DNA from: Rhizobium freirei PRF 81
GTDB taxonomy: Bacteria > Pseudomonadota > Alphaproteobacteria > Rhizobiales > Rhizobiaceae
NCBI RefSeq assembly: GCF_000359745.1
Contig: NZ_AQHN01000077.1
Location: 1-64,000, forward strand
Direction of reading: 5' to 3'
Length of the DNA: 64,000 bases
The position numbers and the translations under genes were made by a program. The notes below the pieces were generated by a model. The model searched no databases, was not told where the DNA came from, and was given only the letters and a program-made list of their open reading frames with translations. Below are positions 25,971 to 34,520 of the stretch, one piece after another (position 1 is the first letter of the stretch; each line of letters opens with the position of its first letter).

Positions 25971-26876
25971 TTAATTTTCCGAGATTCTTCTGTTGTGTGT
26001 CGTTTGAGATAATGCCAGCAGCGCGGCGAATACGACGACCGAAGACAGCCAGCCGAGGACCGCGTCGGAGAGGTAATGCGCGCCGAACGCCACCCTAAGC
26101 GCCGGAATAAGCAGGGAAACGGCGGCAATCGGCAGAGCCACGGTAAGACGCAGTGGCTGCGGTATGATGAAGATCAGGCAAAATAGCCAACCTGCAGACG
26201 CAGCCTCGCCGGAGATGAACGAACAGTTGCTGACACATTTGCCGGCAAATGATCCCGCTTGCACGAAATCGAGCGCGCCGCCGAAGAGGTCCGTCTGCCG
26301 CGGGCGCGGGCGCCCGGAGAAGGCCTTTAGCCAGAGATTGACGATCAGCACCGGCCCGATCAGCAAGGAGCCGAGCGCGATCTTGAGATTGCGGGCTCTG
26401 AGCGCGTTGAAGGTCGCCCCGTGATGCTGCCAGCATCGGAACAGCATCCACACCAGCACGGCAGCGACGACGTAGGGAATCTGGAAGAATATCTCCCGGA
26501 GCAATTTCATGCTCGGATCGGCGCCATACGGGAAAATGCCGCAAATCTGATTGGGCTTCGCGGGAGCGGGACACTGCTGCGGCAGGAAAAACATGTTTGC
26601 GACAGCGAGGTCGATCTGTGGGAAAAGCGCAAACAGGCCCAGCAGCGCCCACCAGAGGCAGAAGAGGGTGACGAAAGCATCGCCGGCACTGCGCGGGCGC
26701 AGAATTCCGGGAAAGCGATCTCCGCGGTTCGGGCTGTTGAAGTTTGCGATCAAGATGGCTTTCCGGAAAAGATAGGCCGGCCGGGCGGCAGCGAAACAGT
26801 GTGGCTTGGCGTTGCCGTGCTGAATGACCGGAATTTGAAGTCGCCCAAATCGCTTGTCAAGGGAATGCTTCGCCAA
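25971..26876 (-). CDS. PAP2-family membrane phosphatase
   Basis: Integral membrane phosphatase of the acid phosphatase/haloperoxidase superfamily. The three motifs are visible in modified form: KAFSGRPRPRQT (KX6RP), CSFISGEAASA (PSGH replaced by ISGE) and LRVAFGAHYLSDAVLGW (RX5HX3D). About six hydrophobic segments. The longest frame opens with TTG at 26876; a TTG at 26753 after GGAAAG is another option, so the N-terminus is uncertain. Family members remove phosphate from undecaprenyl pyrophosphate, phosphatidylglycerol phosphate or lipid A (LpxE/LpxF). Its position beside lptFGD makes a lipid A role possible, but that is inference. Confidence 0.75.
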   Translation of the reverse strand: MAKHSLDKRFGRLQIPVIQHGNAKPHCFAAARPAYLFRKAILIANFNSPNRGDRFPGILRPRSAGDAFVTLFCLWWALLGLFALFPQIDLAVANMFFLPQQCPAPAKPNQICGIFPYGADPSMKLLREIFFQIPYVVAAVLVWMLFRCWQHHGATFNALRARNLKIALGSLLIGPVLIVNLWLKAFSGRPRPRQTDLFGGALDFVQAGSFAGKCVSNCSFISGEAASAGWLFCLIFIIPQPLRLTVALPIAAVSLLIPALRVAFGAHYLSDAVLGWLSSVVVFAALLALSQTTHNRRISEN

Positions 26877-26957
26877 TCGCTTGTATTCCCTAGCGAAACC
26901 TTGAATGATGATTACAGCAAGTTCTCTTTATTATCATGCGTGATTATCGGAGCAGAA

Positions 26958-28454
26958 ATGTCTGTGAAGTTCGAGATTTCCTTCGCCAAGTCGGCTCGCC
27001 TCAGCGGTGGGCTGGCTATCCTCATGAAAGGCACGGACGGGGACCTGCCGGCGGGCGCCGAGAGCGCCGATCCGGCCAATGTCTTCGCCAGAGCCGCGCC
27101 CGTATCGGGCTTTAAGGGCAAGGCGCTGAGCAGTCTGGATATCATCGCTCCCGAAGCTGCGCCCGTTGATCGGATCATCGTCATCGGTGCCGGCAAGGCG
27201 AAGGATCTGAGCGCTCATGATTGGCTGAAGCTTGGCGGCAGTGCGGCGGCGAAGGTCCGCAATGTCGAAAAGGTCGCCATCTTCCTCGACGCGCCTGGCA
27301 TCGAGGTCGGGGCCAGGCAGGCCGCCGATTTTGCCCTGGGCATGCTGCTGCGTGCCTATAGCTTCGATACCTACAAGACGAAGAAGGTGGAGGATGACGA
27401 GAGGAACGGCTCCCGCAAGGCCGTGAAGGTCACGATCGTCACCAAGGACGCGGCTGCTGCCAAGAAGCTTCTTGCCGCGTCCGAAGCCATCGCTGACGGC
27501 GTGATCCTCGCTCGCGATCTCGTGAATGAGCCGCCGAACGTGCTTGGCCCGGTCGAGTTCGCGGCCAAGGCCAAGGAATTGGAGAAGCTCGGAGTCGAAG
27601 TCGAAATTCTGACGGAGCGCGAAATGCGCCGGTTCGGAATGGGCGCGTTGCTCGGCGTGGCGCAAGGCTCTGCCCGGCCGCCGCGGCTGGTCGTCATGCA
27701 ATGGAAGGGCGGCAAGGCCAAGGACAAGCCGGTCGCCTTTGTCGGCAAGGGCGTCGTCTTCGATACCGGTGGCATCTCCATCAAGCCGGCGGCCGGCATG
27801 GAGGACATGAAGGGCGACATGGGCGGCGCGGCGGCCGTCACCGGCCTGATGCATGCGCTTGCTGCGCGCGAGGCCAAGGTCAACGCCATCGGCGTCATCG
27901 GCCTCGTCGAGAATATGCCCGACGGCAATGCCCAGCGTCCGGGCGATATCGTTACCTCCATGTCCGGCCAGACGATCGAGATCATCAACACGGATGCCGA
28001 AGGCAGGCTCGTGCTCTGCGATGCGCTCTGGTACACGAATGACCGCTTCAAGCCGCAATTCATGATCAACCTGGCAACCCTGACGGGCGCCATCCTGGTC
28101 GCCCTCGGCAACCTGCAGGCCGGCCTCTTCTGCAACGATGACAAGCTGGCGAACGAACTGACGGCGGCCGGGCTTGTTACCGACGAGCGCCTGTGGCGCA
28201 TGCCGCTCGGCAAGGACTACGACAAGATGATCGATAGCAAGTTTGCCGATATGAAGAATACCGGCGGTCGCCACGCCGGCTCGATCACGGCCGCACAGTT
28301 CCTGAAGCGCTTCGTCGGGGAAACGGCATGGGCGCATCTCGACATTGCCGGCACGGCCATGGGCTCTGTTCAGGATGAAATCAATCAGTCCTGGGGCTCC
28401 GGTTTCGGCGTGCGCCTGCTCGATGAGCTGGTCCGCGCCAACTACGAATCGTGA
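26958..28454 (+). CDS. pepA: Leucyl aminopeptidase
   Basis: Hexameric M17 metallopeptidase that removes N-terminal residues from peptides; in some bacteria PepA also binds DNA. 498 residues from the ATG at 26958 (MSVKFEISFAKSARLSGG). The open frame extends far upstream, but that part is antisense to the PAP2 gene. The N-terminal macro-like domain leads into the catalytic domain: VGKGVVFDTGGISIKPAAGMEDMKGDMGGAAAV (Zn ligands Lys/Asp) and the family signature NTDAEGRLVLCDAL. It is followed by holC after 32 bp, as in many proteobacteria. Confidence 0.95.
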   Translation: MSVKFEISFAKSARLSGGLAILMKGTDGDLPAGAESADPANVFARAAPVSGFKGKALSSLDIIAPEAAPVDRIIVIGAGKAKDLSAHDWLKLGGSAAAKVRNVEKVAIFLDAPGIEVGARQAADFALGMLLRAYSFDTYKTKKVEDDERNGSRKAVKVTIVTKDAAAAKKLLAASEAIADGVILARDLVNEPPNVLGPVEFAAKAKELEKLGVEVEILTEREMRRFGMGALLGVAQGSARPPRLVVMQWKGGKAKDKPVAFVGKGVVFDTGGISIKPAAGMEDMKGDMGGAAAVTGLMHALAAREAKVNAIGVIGLVENMPDGNAQRPGDIVTSMSGQTIEIINTDAEGRLVLCDALWYTNDRFKPQFMINLATLTGAILVALGNLQAGLFCNDDKLANELTAAGLVTDERLWRMPLGKDYDKMIDSKFADMKNTGGRHAGSITAAQFLKRFVGETAWAHLDIAGTAMGSVQDEINQSWGSGFGVRLLDELVRANYES

Positions 28455-28486
28455 CCAGCCGGATTTTGTGCGATAGAGGAGGCGGC

Positions 28487-28936
28487 ATGACAGACGTTCT
28501 CTTCTATCACCTGACAGAATCGAAGCTCGAAGACGCCCTGCCGCCGCTGATCGACAAAAGCGTCGAGCGCGGCTGGCAGGTCGCCGTCCAGATGCGGGAG
28601 CCGGCGCGGCGCGATCTTCTCGATACCCATCTCTGGACCTATCGCGAGGATAGCTTCCTGCCGCATGGCACCGATGAAGGCGAGATGGCGGAGCGGCAGC
28701 CCGTATTGCTGACGGTCTCTCCCGACAACATAAATGGCGCCACGGTGCGGTTTTTCATCGACGGCGCCGAGGCGACGGATGTCGGAGCTTACCAGCGTGT
28801 CGTGCTGATGTTCGACGGCTATGATCAGGAACAGCTGGAAAGCGCCCGCGCCCAGTGGAAGCGCCTTAAGAGTGAGGGGCATAGTCTCACCTATTGGCAG
28901 CAGACGCAGGATGGCCGCTGGGAGAAGAAAGCTTAA
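28487..28936 (+). CDS. holC: DNA polymerase III subunit chi
   Basis: Clamp-loader accessory subunit that links the polymerase III holoenzyme to SSB. 149 residues. The N-terminus TDVLFYHLTESKLEDALPPLIDKSVERGWQVAVQ and the mid-region LWTYREDSFLPHG are typical for HolC, and the C-terminal DGYDQEQLESARAQWKRLKSEGH is common in alphaproteobacteria. ATG at 28487 has AGGAGG in front. It lies directly after pepA, the classic pepA-holC pair. Confidence 0.93.
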   Translation: MTDVLFYHLTESKLEDALPPLIDKSVERGWQVAVQMREPARRDLLDTHLWTYREDSFLPHGTDEGEMAERQPVLLTVSPDNINGATVRFFIDGAEATDVGAYQRVVLMFDGYDQEQLESARAQWKRLKSEGHSLTYWQQTQDGRWEKKA

Positions 28937-28972
28937 CGCCTCTCTCGCTTTACCGGGTAGGCGCGTCTAAAA

Positions 28973-29015
28973 CATGTCGCGCAAAAGTGTTTCGCGGTTT
29001 TGCGATAGCGACATG
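28973..29015. repeat. RIME-like palindrome downstream of holC
   Basis: CATGTCGC (28973-28980) and GCGACATG (29008-29015) are exact inverted arms. Inside them GCAAAA (28981-28986) pairs with TTTTGC (28998-29003), so the whole 43-bp unit folds into one long stem with a 4-nt bulge. The ATGTCGCGCAAAAGTG core resembles a common rhizobial intergenic repeat. Confidence 0.6.
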
Positions 29016-29028
29016 CAAAAGATCAAAA

Positions 29029-29075
29029 GACTAAAGCGTAAGAAGCGATCTGGAGGATCGCGATGGGTTTTAGTC
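29029..29075 (-). terminator. Nested hairpin at the 3' end of the GrpB-like gene
   Basis: GACTAAA (29029-29035) pairs with TTTAGTC (29069-29075) around an inner stem GCGATC (29045-29050) / GATCGC (29056-29061). It overlaps the stop codon of the minus-strand GrpB-like gene. It could terminate that transcript or be part of the neighbouring palindromic mosaic. Confidence 0.45.
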
Positions 29076-29615
29076 GCCTTCCGAAAGGATCTTTTGGATA
29101 AAATCCTTCTTCGCGGCCGTATAGGCTGCGCGATCATTGGCATATTTCGCCGCGAGCTCGACCTTCAGCGCCTCATAGGCATGAGCCAAGTCCGGTTCCT
29201 TGCGCAACCGGTCGCGAAAAATGAGGAAGTTGCGCCAGGTCGGGCCGTCATATTCGACCACATGCACTAGATGGGTTCGGGTGTTGCCTTCGATGTCACG
29301 GCCGAAAATATGGTCGTCCGGAACGATATTGCTGCCGGCGTAGACGTAGCCGATCGATGCCATCGGTTCGACGCAGGCAAGACCGTCGTCGAAATGTCGG
29401 ACACCCACCGCAATGTCGATGATCGGCTTGGCCTTGATCTCCGGAATGGAGGTGCTACCGAAATGCTGGATATCGACGACAAGGTCGCCGAGAGCGCCGC
29501 GAATGGCGGCCTCCTCCAGCAAATAGGCTTCATGCCAGCTTTGGTTCGGCTCGGCGAGCTTGACGGATTTGTTACCGACGCCGAGCCCGAAGGATTGTTC
29601 ATGTTCCGATGCCAT
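29070..29615 (-). CDS. GrpB-family (UPF0157) protein
   Basis: 181-residue protein of the GrpB/UPF0157 family, which belongs to the nucleotidyltransferase superfamily. Visible signatures: IQHFGSTSIPEIKAKPIIDIAVGV (GS motif and acidic residues of the nucleotidyltransferase fold), HVVEYDGPTWRNFLIFRDRLR and YEALKVELAAKYANDRAAYTAAK. In other bacteria GrpB-like domains are sometimes fused to dephospho-CoA kinase. The substrate is unknown. I prefer the ATG at 29615, nine bases after GGAG; ATGs at 29624 and 29621 are also in frame. Lone gene. Confidence 0.85.
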   Translation of the reverse strand: MASEHEQSFGLGVGNKSVKLAEPNQSWHEAYLLEEAAIRGALGDLVVDIQHFGSTSIPEIKAKPIIDIAVGVRHFDDGLACVEPMASIGYVYAGSNIVPDDHIFGRDIEGNTRTHLVHVVEYDGPTWRNFLIFRDRLRKEPDLAHAYEALKVELAAKYANDRAAYTAAKKDFIQKILSEGD

Positions 29616-29691
29616 AGGCATCATCTCCGATGAGGACGATGTGCTACGCTAGCACGTTGCGGATCGAATTGTCTTCACCGGGAAATGCCTA

Positions 29692-30615
29692 TCAATCGTA
29701 AAAAGCTTCGACGAATTTGCGTTTGCCGAGCATGAAGGCATCGGCGACGTGGCGCAGCGGCGAAACATCGACGTCCGAAGTGCCCGCCTTGACGATCTCG
29801 GCAAACCGACGGTAGAGCGAAGGATATTCGGCCTCGGGCGCCGAGAAGGTCAGCTCGCCGTTGACCGAAAGCTTGGAGCCGCCTTCGGCAAGAACCATCT
29901 GGCCGGCGGCCGTCTCGGCGACGATATCCCAGCTCTGCTTGCCGGTCTGGCGCCAGTCGAATTCGGCATGGACGGGAAGGCCCGCTCCGCTCTTGAAGTG
30001 CAGATCGGCGGCGATCGGAGAATCGCGGTTTTCCGGAAACTCCAGCGTCGCGCCGGTCAGGAAGAGCGGCGGCAGGATATGGGTGATGATCGACAGAGCG
30101 TTGATGCCGGGATCGAAGACGCCGAGGCCGCCGGCCTGCCAGATCCATTCCTGGTTCGGATGCCAATGGCGGACATCTTCCTTCCAGATCACATGGGCGC
30201 TGCGGATGGTCGTGCCGGCAAGAAAAGCCTTGGCAGCTTCCACCGCGGGCGCATAGCGCGAATGCCAGCTTGCAAAGAGAGAAACACCCTTTGCCTTGGC
30301 GAGATTTTCGAGATCAGCCACTTCGCTCAAGGTCGCGCCCGGCGGCTTTTCCAGGAAGACGTGCTTGCCGGCCGAGAGCGCCTTATAGGCCGCTTCGTAG
30401 CGATATTGCGGCGGCATGCAGAGCGAGACGGCGTCGATTGCAGCTACGGCATCGAGCATGGCTTCGATGGTCGTGAACGACGGAATGCCTTCGACCGTAC
30501 CATGGCGGCTTGCCGTGGCGATCAGCTCGAAATCCGGATTATTCGCGATAGACGGGAGATGCTGATCACGGACGATCTTGCCGACGCCGACGATAGCGAG
30601 CTTGATGGGGGACAT
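29692..30615 (-). CDS. D-galactose 1-dehydrogenase (Gfo/Idh/MocA family)
   Basis: NAD(P)-dependent oxidoreductase that oxidises D-galactose to galactonolactone, the first step of the De Ley-Doudoroff pathway. 307 residues from the ATG at 30615. Rossmann motif IVGVGKI near residue 8-14 and the EKPPGATLSEV motif (catalytic Lys) are clear. Extended similarity to the Pseudomonas fluorescens galactose dehydrogenase that I recall (ASWHSRYAP, WKEDVRHWHPNQEWIWQ, GGLGVFDPGINALSI, TSDVDVSPLRHVADAF) supports the specific call. No other galactonate pathway gene is adjacent, so it works with genes elsewhere. Confidence 0.82.
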   Translation of the reverse strand: MSPIKLAIVGVGKIVRDQHLPSIANNPDFELIATASRHGTVEGIPSFTTIEAMLDAVAAIDAVSLCMPPQYRYEAAYKALSAGKHVFLEKPPGATLSEVADLENLAKAKGVSLFASWHSRYAPAVEAAKAFLAGTTIRSAHVIWKEDVRHWHPNQEWIWQAGGLGVFDPGINALSIITHILPPLFLTGATLEFPENRDSPIAADLHFKSGAGLPVHAEFDWRQTGKQSWDIVAETAAGQMVLAEGGSKLSVNGELTFSAPEAEYPSLYRRFAEIVKAGTSDVDVSPLRHVADAFMLGKRKFVEAFYD

Positions 30616-30930
30616 GGATGTTTCTCGATTAGTATGATTATTGATCTGATCTTTATCAGAATGGCGCCGATGGGCAAGGGCGGTAGATCGCAAATGCGGC
30701 CACATGTTCCACCTCAAATCCGGCTGTCATCAGCGCCTCCGTCGACCGCGCACCTTTCCGGCACCAAATTGCTGGATAAGGGAACGACCGTCGCGGTCAA
30801 GATGGCGATGCCCCGGCAGTGCAGCCGCTGTGTGTGACGGTAACGTCTGTGCTCAAACAAAATAAAGCCTCAGAGGCAACAATGCTTCCGAGGCTGCATC
30901 TCTTATGCTGCTTTGCGGCAGAGATCCGTC
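30616..30930. other. Intergenic region upstream of galactose dehydrogenase
   Basis: 315 bp between the dehydrogenase start and the deacetylase stop, both on the minus strand. It contains the deacetylase terminator (30866-30895) and must contain the promoter of the dehydrogenase. I see no gene and no clear -10/-35 pair. Confidence 0.5.
30866..30895 (-). terminator. Terminator of the polysaccharide deacetylase gene
   Basis: AGCCTC (30866-30871) pairs with GAGGCT (30890-30895), and the stem continues with two mismatches to GCA/TGC around a 4-nt loop. On the minus strand it is followed by TTTATTTTGTTTG, a good T-rich tail, 36 bp past the gene stop. Confidence 0.75.
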
Positions 30931-31821
30931 TCAACGCACCATTTTGGTTTCGGCCTGGGCGACAAGGCTGGTCGCTGGGGTGGGAGTGCCGCGGTGTTTC
31001 AGCGCGACGACCTTGTAGCCCTCTTTTTCCAGACGGTTCAGAAGAACAGGCAGCATTCTGACCGTGCGCTGATGGATATCGTGCATCAGGACGATGCCGC
31101 GGCCGCGCTGATGGAGCTGCTTCATGGTTCGATCCACCACCGCAGCGGGCGTCGAGGTGAAATAATCCTTGCTGTCGATATCCACGTCCATGACGATCAT
31201 GTCGCGGGCGGCAATGGCCGTGCGCAGGCGCTTGGAGTCGGCAAGATAGGGGAAACGGAAGAAGGGCACATCGGTGCCGATCGCTTTGGTGACGGCATCC
31301 TTGCCGCGGGCGATTTCAGTCATCGCCGCGTCGAAGGTCATCTTGTCGAGATCGGGATGGCGGAACGTATGGCTGCCGATCGCGTCGCCATGCGCCAGAA
31401 CCTCGCGCGCGGTCGCCGGATGTGCCTGCGCCATTTCCCCGACCATCATGAAGGCCGCCTTGACGCCGAACTTGTCGAGCGTGGCGAGAATGCGGTCGGT
31501 CTTGCCCGGCGCCGGACCGTCGTCGAAGGTCAGGATGACTTCCTTGTCGGCGAGTTTGATGTCCTTGAGCGCGGAGACTTCCAGCGTCCGGCCGGCAAGG
31601 CTGTGCGGACCGTTCATGCCTTCGAGCTCGCGCGTCTCAAGATCGGCGACGAGCCATTTCTTCGGCTCCATATCGACGGGATCATTGGCCTTCAGCGGCT
31701 TATGGCGCGGTTCTTCGGCCGCATAGCCGGTCTTGAGCGAGGCATCGGTGCTCGGCTTCGACGCGCATCCTCCCAATGCTAGGGACACGGCTATGCCAGC
31801 CAGCAAAACACGGTAGTTCAT
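30931..31821 (-). CDS. Lipoprotein polysaccharide deacetylase (NodB-homology domain)
   Basis: Carbohydrate esterase family 4 enzyme that removes acetyl groups from N-acetylated sugars. 296 residues. The signal peptide ends in a lipobox with C19 (LALGGCAS), so the protein is a lipid-anchored envelope protein. Catalytic motifs: LTFDDGP with D100/D101, SHTFRHPDL with metal ligands H151 and H155, and FFRFPY. The C-terminal GIVLMHDIHQRT carries the last catalytic His. NodB in rhizobia is the well-known relative, but this one has no nod genes nearby; peptidoglycan or an exopolysaccharide is a more likely substrate. Confidence 0.87.
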   Translation of the reverse strand: MNYRVLLAGIAVSLALGGCASKPSTDASLKTGYAAEEPRHKPLKANDPVDMEPKKWLVADLETRELEGMNGPHSLAGRTLEVSALKDIKLADKEVILTFDDGPAPGKTDRILATLDKFGVKAAFMMVGEMAQAHPATAREVLAHGDAIGSHTFRHPDLDKMTFDAAMTEIARGKDAVTKAIGTDVPFFRFPYLADSKRLRTAIAARDMIVMDVDIDSKDYFTSTPAAVVDRTMKQLHQRGRGIVLMHDIHQRTVRMLPVLLNRLEKEGYKVVALKHRGTPTPATSLVAQAETKMVR

Positions 31822-31927
31822 GGGAATCGCTCAACACTCAATGTCAATGAAGGTTGAGCGCACTTTCCGCAATTATGGTTAATGATCGGTTAGGATCAGT
31901 CTCGGAACCGTTAAGAATTCACCGGGA

Positions 31928-33817
31928 TCAGCCGGCCATCGCGCTTTCATATTCCGACGAAAGTTCCAGCCATTGCTCCTCAGCAGTGGCGAGCTTGTCG
32001 GCTGCATCGGAGCGCTGTTTTGCCTTCTCCGCAGCCTTGGCGGGCGCCTTCTCGTAAAGGGTGGGATCCGCAAGTTCCGCATCAAGCGCCTGAATCAGTT
32101 TTTCAAGCTTACCGGTCAAGGATTCGATTTCGTTGATCTTTTTCTTGAGCGGCGCCAGCGAAGCGCGGCGATCTGCATTGAGCTTGCGCTGATCGGCCTT
32201 GGAAACTGAATCGTCGCTGCCGTTCCCCTTGGCCTTGTCGTCCCTCGGCTTCGGGCTTGCGACGACGAGGCTGCGATAGTCCTCGAGATCGCCGTCGAAG
32301 TTCGAAACCGTGCCGTCGCGCACCAGCCACAGCCGGTCGACCGTCGCTTCGATCAGATGGCGGTCGTGCGAGATGAGAATGACCGCGCCGGAATAGTCGT
32401 TCAGCGCCTGGATCAGCGCATTGCGGCTATCGATATCGAGGTGGTTCGTCGGCTCGTCGAGGATCAGCAGGTTCGGCGCATCGAAGGCGGCAAGGCCCAT
32501 CAGCAGACGAGCCTTCTCGCCGCCGGAGAGATCCTTCACCTGCGTGTCCATCTTCTCGGTCGCCAGACCCATCTGCGCGACGCGAGCACGTACCTTCGCT
32601 TCCGGCGTTTCAGGCATGCGCCGGCGCACATGCTCGACGGCGGTCTGGTTGGGGATGAGATCGTCGAGCTGGTGCTGAGCGAAGAAGCCGATCTTCAGGT
32701 TCGGCGCCAGCCTGACATCGCCGCTCTCGGCGCCGAGCCGGCCCGAGATGAACTTTGCAAAGGTCGATTTGCCATTGCCGTTCGAGCCGAGCAGGGCAAT
32801 GCGGTCGTCGGCATCGATGCGCAGGTTCAACCGCTTGAGGATCGGCTTTTCCGGCTCGTAGCCGACGGCGCCGCCGCTGATGGCGACGATGGGCGAGGCG
32901 GGCTGCTTTTCCGGCTCCGGGAAGCTGAAACCCATCACATGATCTTCGATGACGGAGGCGACCGTACCCATCCGCTCCAGCGCCTTGACGCGGGATTGCG
33001 CCTGCCGCGCCTTCGAAGCCTTGGCCTTGAAGCGGTCGATGAAGCTCTGCAGATGCTTGCGCGCCGCATCGTTCTTGGCTTTCGCCTTCATCTGCAGCTC
33101 GTCGGCTTCGGCCTTCTGCCGCTCGAACTGATCGTAGGAGCCGCGATAGAAGGTGAGCTTCTTCTGGTCGAGATGCACGATGGAATTGACCGCCGTGTTC
33201 AGGAGGTCGCGGTCGTGCGAGATGATGATGACCGTGTGCGGATAGCGGCGGACATAATCCTCCAGCCAGAGCGTCCCTTCAAGGTCGAGATAGTTTGTGG
33301 GTTCGTCGAGCAGCAGCAGATCCGGCTCGGAAAACAAGACGGCTGCGAGCGCCACGCGCATGCGCCATCCGCCGGAAAAGGAGGAGGCAGGGCGCTTCTG
33401 CGCCTCGTGGTCGAAGCCGAGACCGGCAAGGATACTGGCGGCACGCGCTTCGGCCGAATGCGCGCCGATATCGGCAAGCCGGGTCTGGATATCGGCGATA
33501 CGGTGCGGATCGGTGGCAGTTTCAGCCTCCGCCAGCAGTGCCGAGCGTTCCTTGTCAGCCGCAAGCACGATATCGATCAACGGCTCCTCGGTGCCGGGCG
33601 CTTCCTGTGCGACCTGGCCGATGCGGGCATTACGCGGGATCGAGACCAAGCCGCTTTCGGCGGCGAGATCGCCGGTGATGATCCTGAACAGCGTGGATTT
33701 GCCCGCGCCGTTCTTGCCGACGAGGCCAGCCTTCGCGCCCGCCGGAAGCGTCACGCTGGCATGGTCGATGAGAAGGCGGCCGGCAATGCGGGCGGAGAGG
33801 TCTGAAATCGAAATCAT
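31928..33817 (-). CDS. ABC-F family ATP-binding protein
   Basis: Soluble twin-ATPase without membrane domain, 629 residues, similar to Uup/YheS. Domain 1: Walker A GLVGKNGAGKST, signature FSGGWRMRVALA, Walker B LLLLDEPTNYLD. A basic linker of about 80 residues (FERQKAEADELQMKAKAKNDAARKHL) corresponds to the P-site tRNA interaction motif. Domain 2: LLGSNGNGKST, LSGGEKARLLMGL, LLILDEPTNHLD. The C-terminal part (about 540-620) is a coiled coil rich in Lys, Ala and Glu. ABC-F proteins act on ribosomes to relieve stalling; the precise role here is not known. Confidence 0.9.
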   Translation of the reverse strand: MISISDLSARIAGRLLIDHASVTLPAGAKAGLVGKNGAGKSTLFRIITGDLAAESGLVSIPRNARIGQVAQEAPGTEEPLIDIVLAADKERSALLAEAETATDPHRIADIQTRLADIGAHSAEARAASILAGLGFDHEAQKRPASSFSGGWRMRVALAAVLFSEPDLLLLDEPTNYLDLEGTLWLEDYVRRYPHTVIIISHDRDLLNTAVNSIVHLDQKKLTFYRGSYDQFERQKAEADELQMKAKAKNDAARKHLQSFIDRFKAKASKARQAQSRVKALERMGTVASVIEDHVMGFSFPEPEKQPASPIVAISGGAVGYEPEKPILKRLNLRIDADDRIALLGSNGNGKSTFAKFISGRLGAESGDVRLAPNLKIGFFAQHQLDDLIPNQTAVEHVRRRMPETPEAKVRARVAQMGLATEKMDTQVKDLSGGEKARLLMGLAAFDAPNLLILDEPTNHLDIDSRNALIQALNDYSGAVILISHDRHLIEATVDRLWLVRDGTVSNFDGDLEDYRSLVVASPKPRDDKAKGNGSDDSVSKADQRKLNADRRASLAPLKKKINEIESLTGKLEKLIQALDAELADPTLYEKAPAKAAEKAKQRSDAADKLATAEEQWLELSSEYESAMAG

Positions 33818-33866
33818 GGCGCGGTTTTGGCCGAACTCGGCGCCGAAGGCAAGAGTGCGAAAGCGC

Positions 33867-34364
33867 TCAGGCGTTCGTGTTGCGCGCCGGCTTTCGCGGA
33901 TTCGCGCAGTTTCTGAGCCTCTCGGTCAGCTCCGTCTCATAGAGCATCAGATTGCTGAGTGATGCATTGAGACTGTCGAGGGTCGCGCTGACATCAGGCG
34001 ATTGGACGACTTCGCGGGCGAAGTGCTGCTTCTTGATCAGCCCTTTGGCGAGCTGATCCGCCACTTCGCGTAGCATTGCGGCAGCATCGCTTTCGGATTT
34101 GCGTGCGACCAATCCGCAATGGCTGACGAGGCGATGTTTCAGACCGATCTCGTCGAGCCCGCTTTGCGAGGGAAGAGAGCCGAGCGCCTCGATTTCCTCG
34201 GCAAGACCTCTGTCCTGTCCGTAGAGCGCCTCATGAAAGAGCTGGTAGTTGCGCGGCAGGTTCTTCACCTTCAGCCGCATCATGAAGCGGCCGATAACCT
34301 CGAGTTCGGTTTCCGTCTCGTCATCGGCGGAATATGCCGAAACGCCTGTCTGCGAGTTCTTCAT
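33867..34364 (-). CDS. Small protein resembling the N-terminal domain of GGDEF proteins
   Basis: 165-residue, mostly alpha-helical cytoplasmic protein of unknown function. The segment IGRFMMRLKVKNLPRNYQLFHEALYG resembles the helical domain that comes before GGDEF in some rhizobial diguanylate cyclases, but no GGDEF or other catalytic domain follows; the frame closes with RKPARNTNA. It may be a stand-alone sensor or interaction domain, or a remnant. It ends 49 bp before the ABC-F start on the same strand. Codon use looks normal for the region, which favours a real gene. Confidence 0.6.
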   Translation of the reverse strand: MKNSQTGVSAYSADDETETELEVIGRFMMRLKVKNLPRNYQLFHEALYGQDRGLAEEIEALGSLPSQSGLDEIGLKHRLVSHCGLVARKSESDAAAMLREVADQLAKGLIKKQHFAREVVQSPDVSATLDSLNASLSNLMLYETELTERLRNCANPRKPARNTNA

Positions 34365-34520
34365 GCCTGCTCATGACCGTGATCTGATATATCTCGTCAA
34401 TCTGCAGGCCCCCAGGTTAAGGGAACATGAACAAAATGCCCCATCTACGCTGCGCCGCAACAAAATGAGGCACGCGCTCAACGCTTGGGCGAAGAAGGGA
34501 AATAACGGTTCGCCTCTCGC

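Noticed and set aside
26421..26957. N-terminal extension of pepA by 179 codons
   Set aside because: The extra part is antisense to the PAP2 gene. The aminopeptidase begins normally at 26958 with a ribosome site.
30931..31821. Possible nodulation NodB
   Set aside because: It has a NodB-homology domain, but also a lipoprotein signal and an N-terminal extension, and there are no nod genes or nod boxes nearby.
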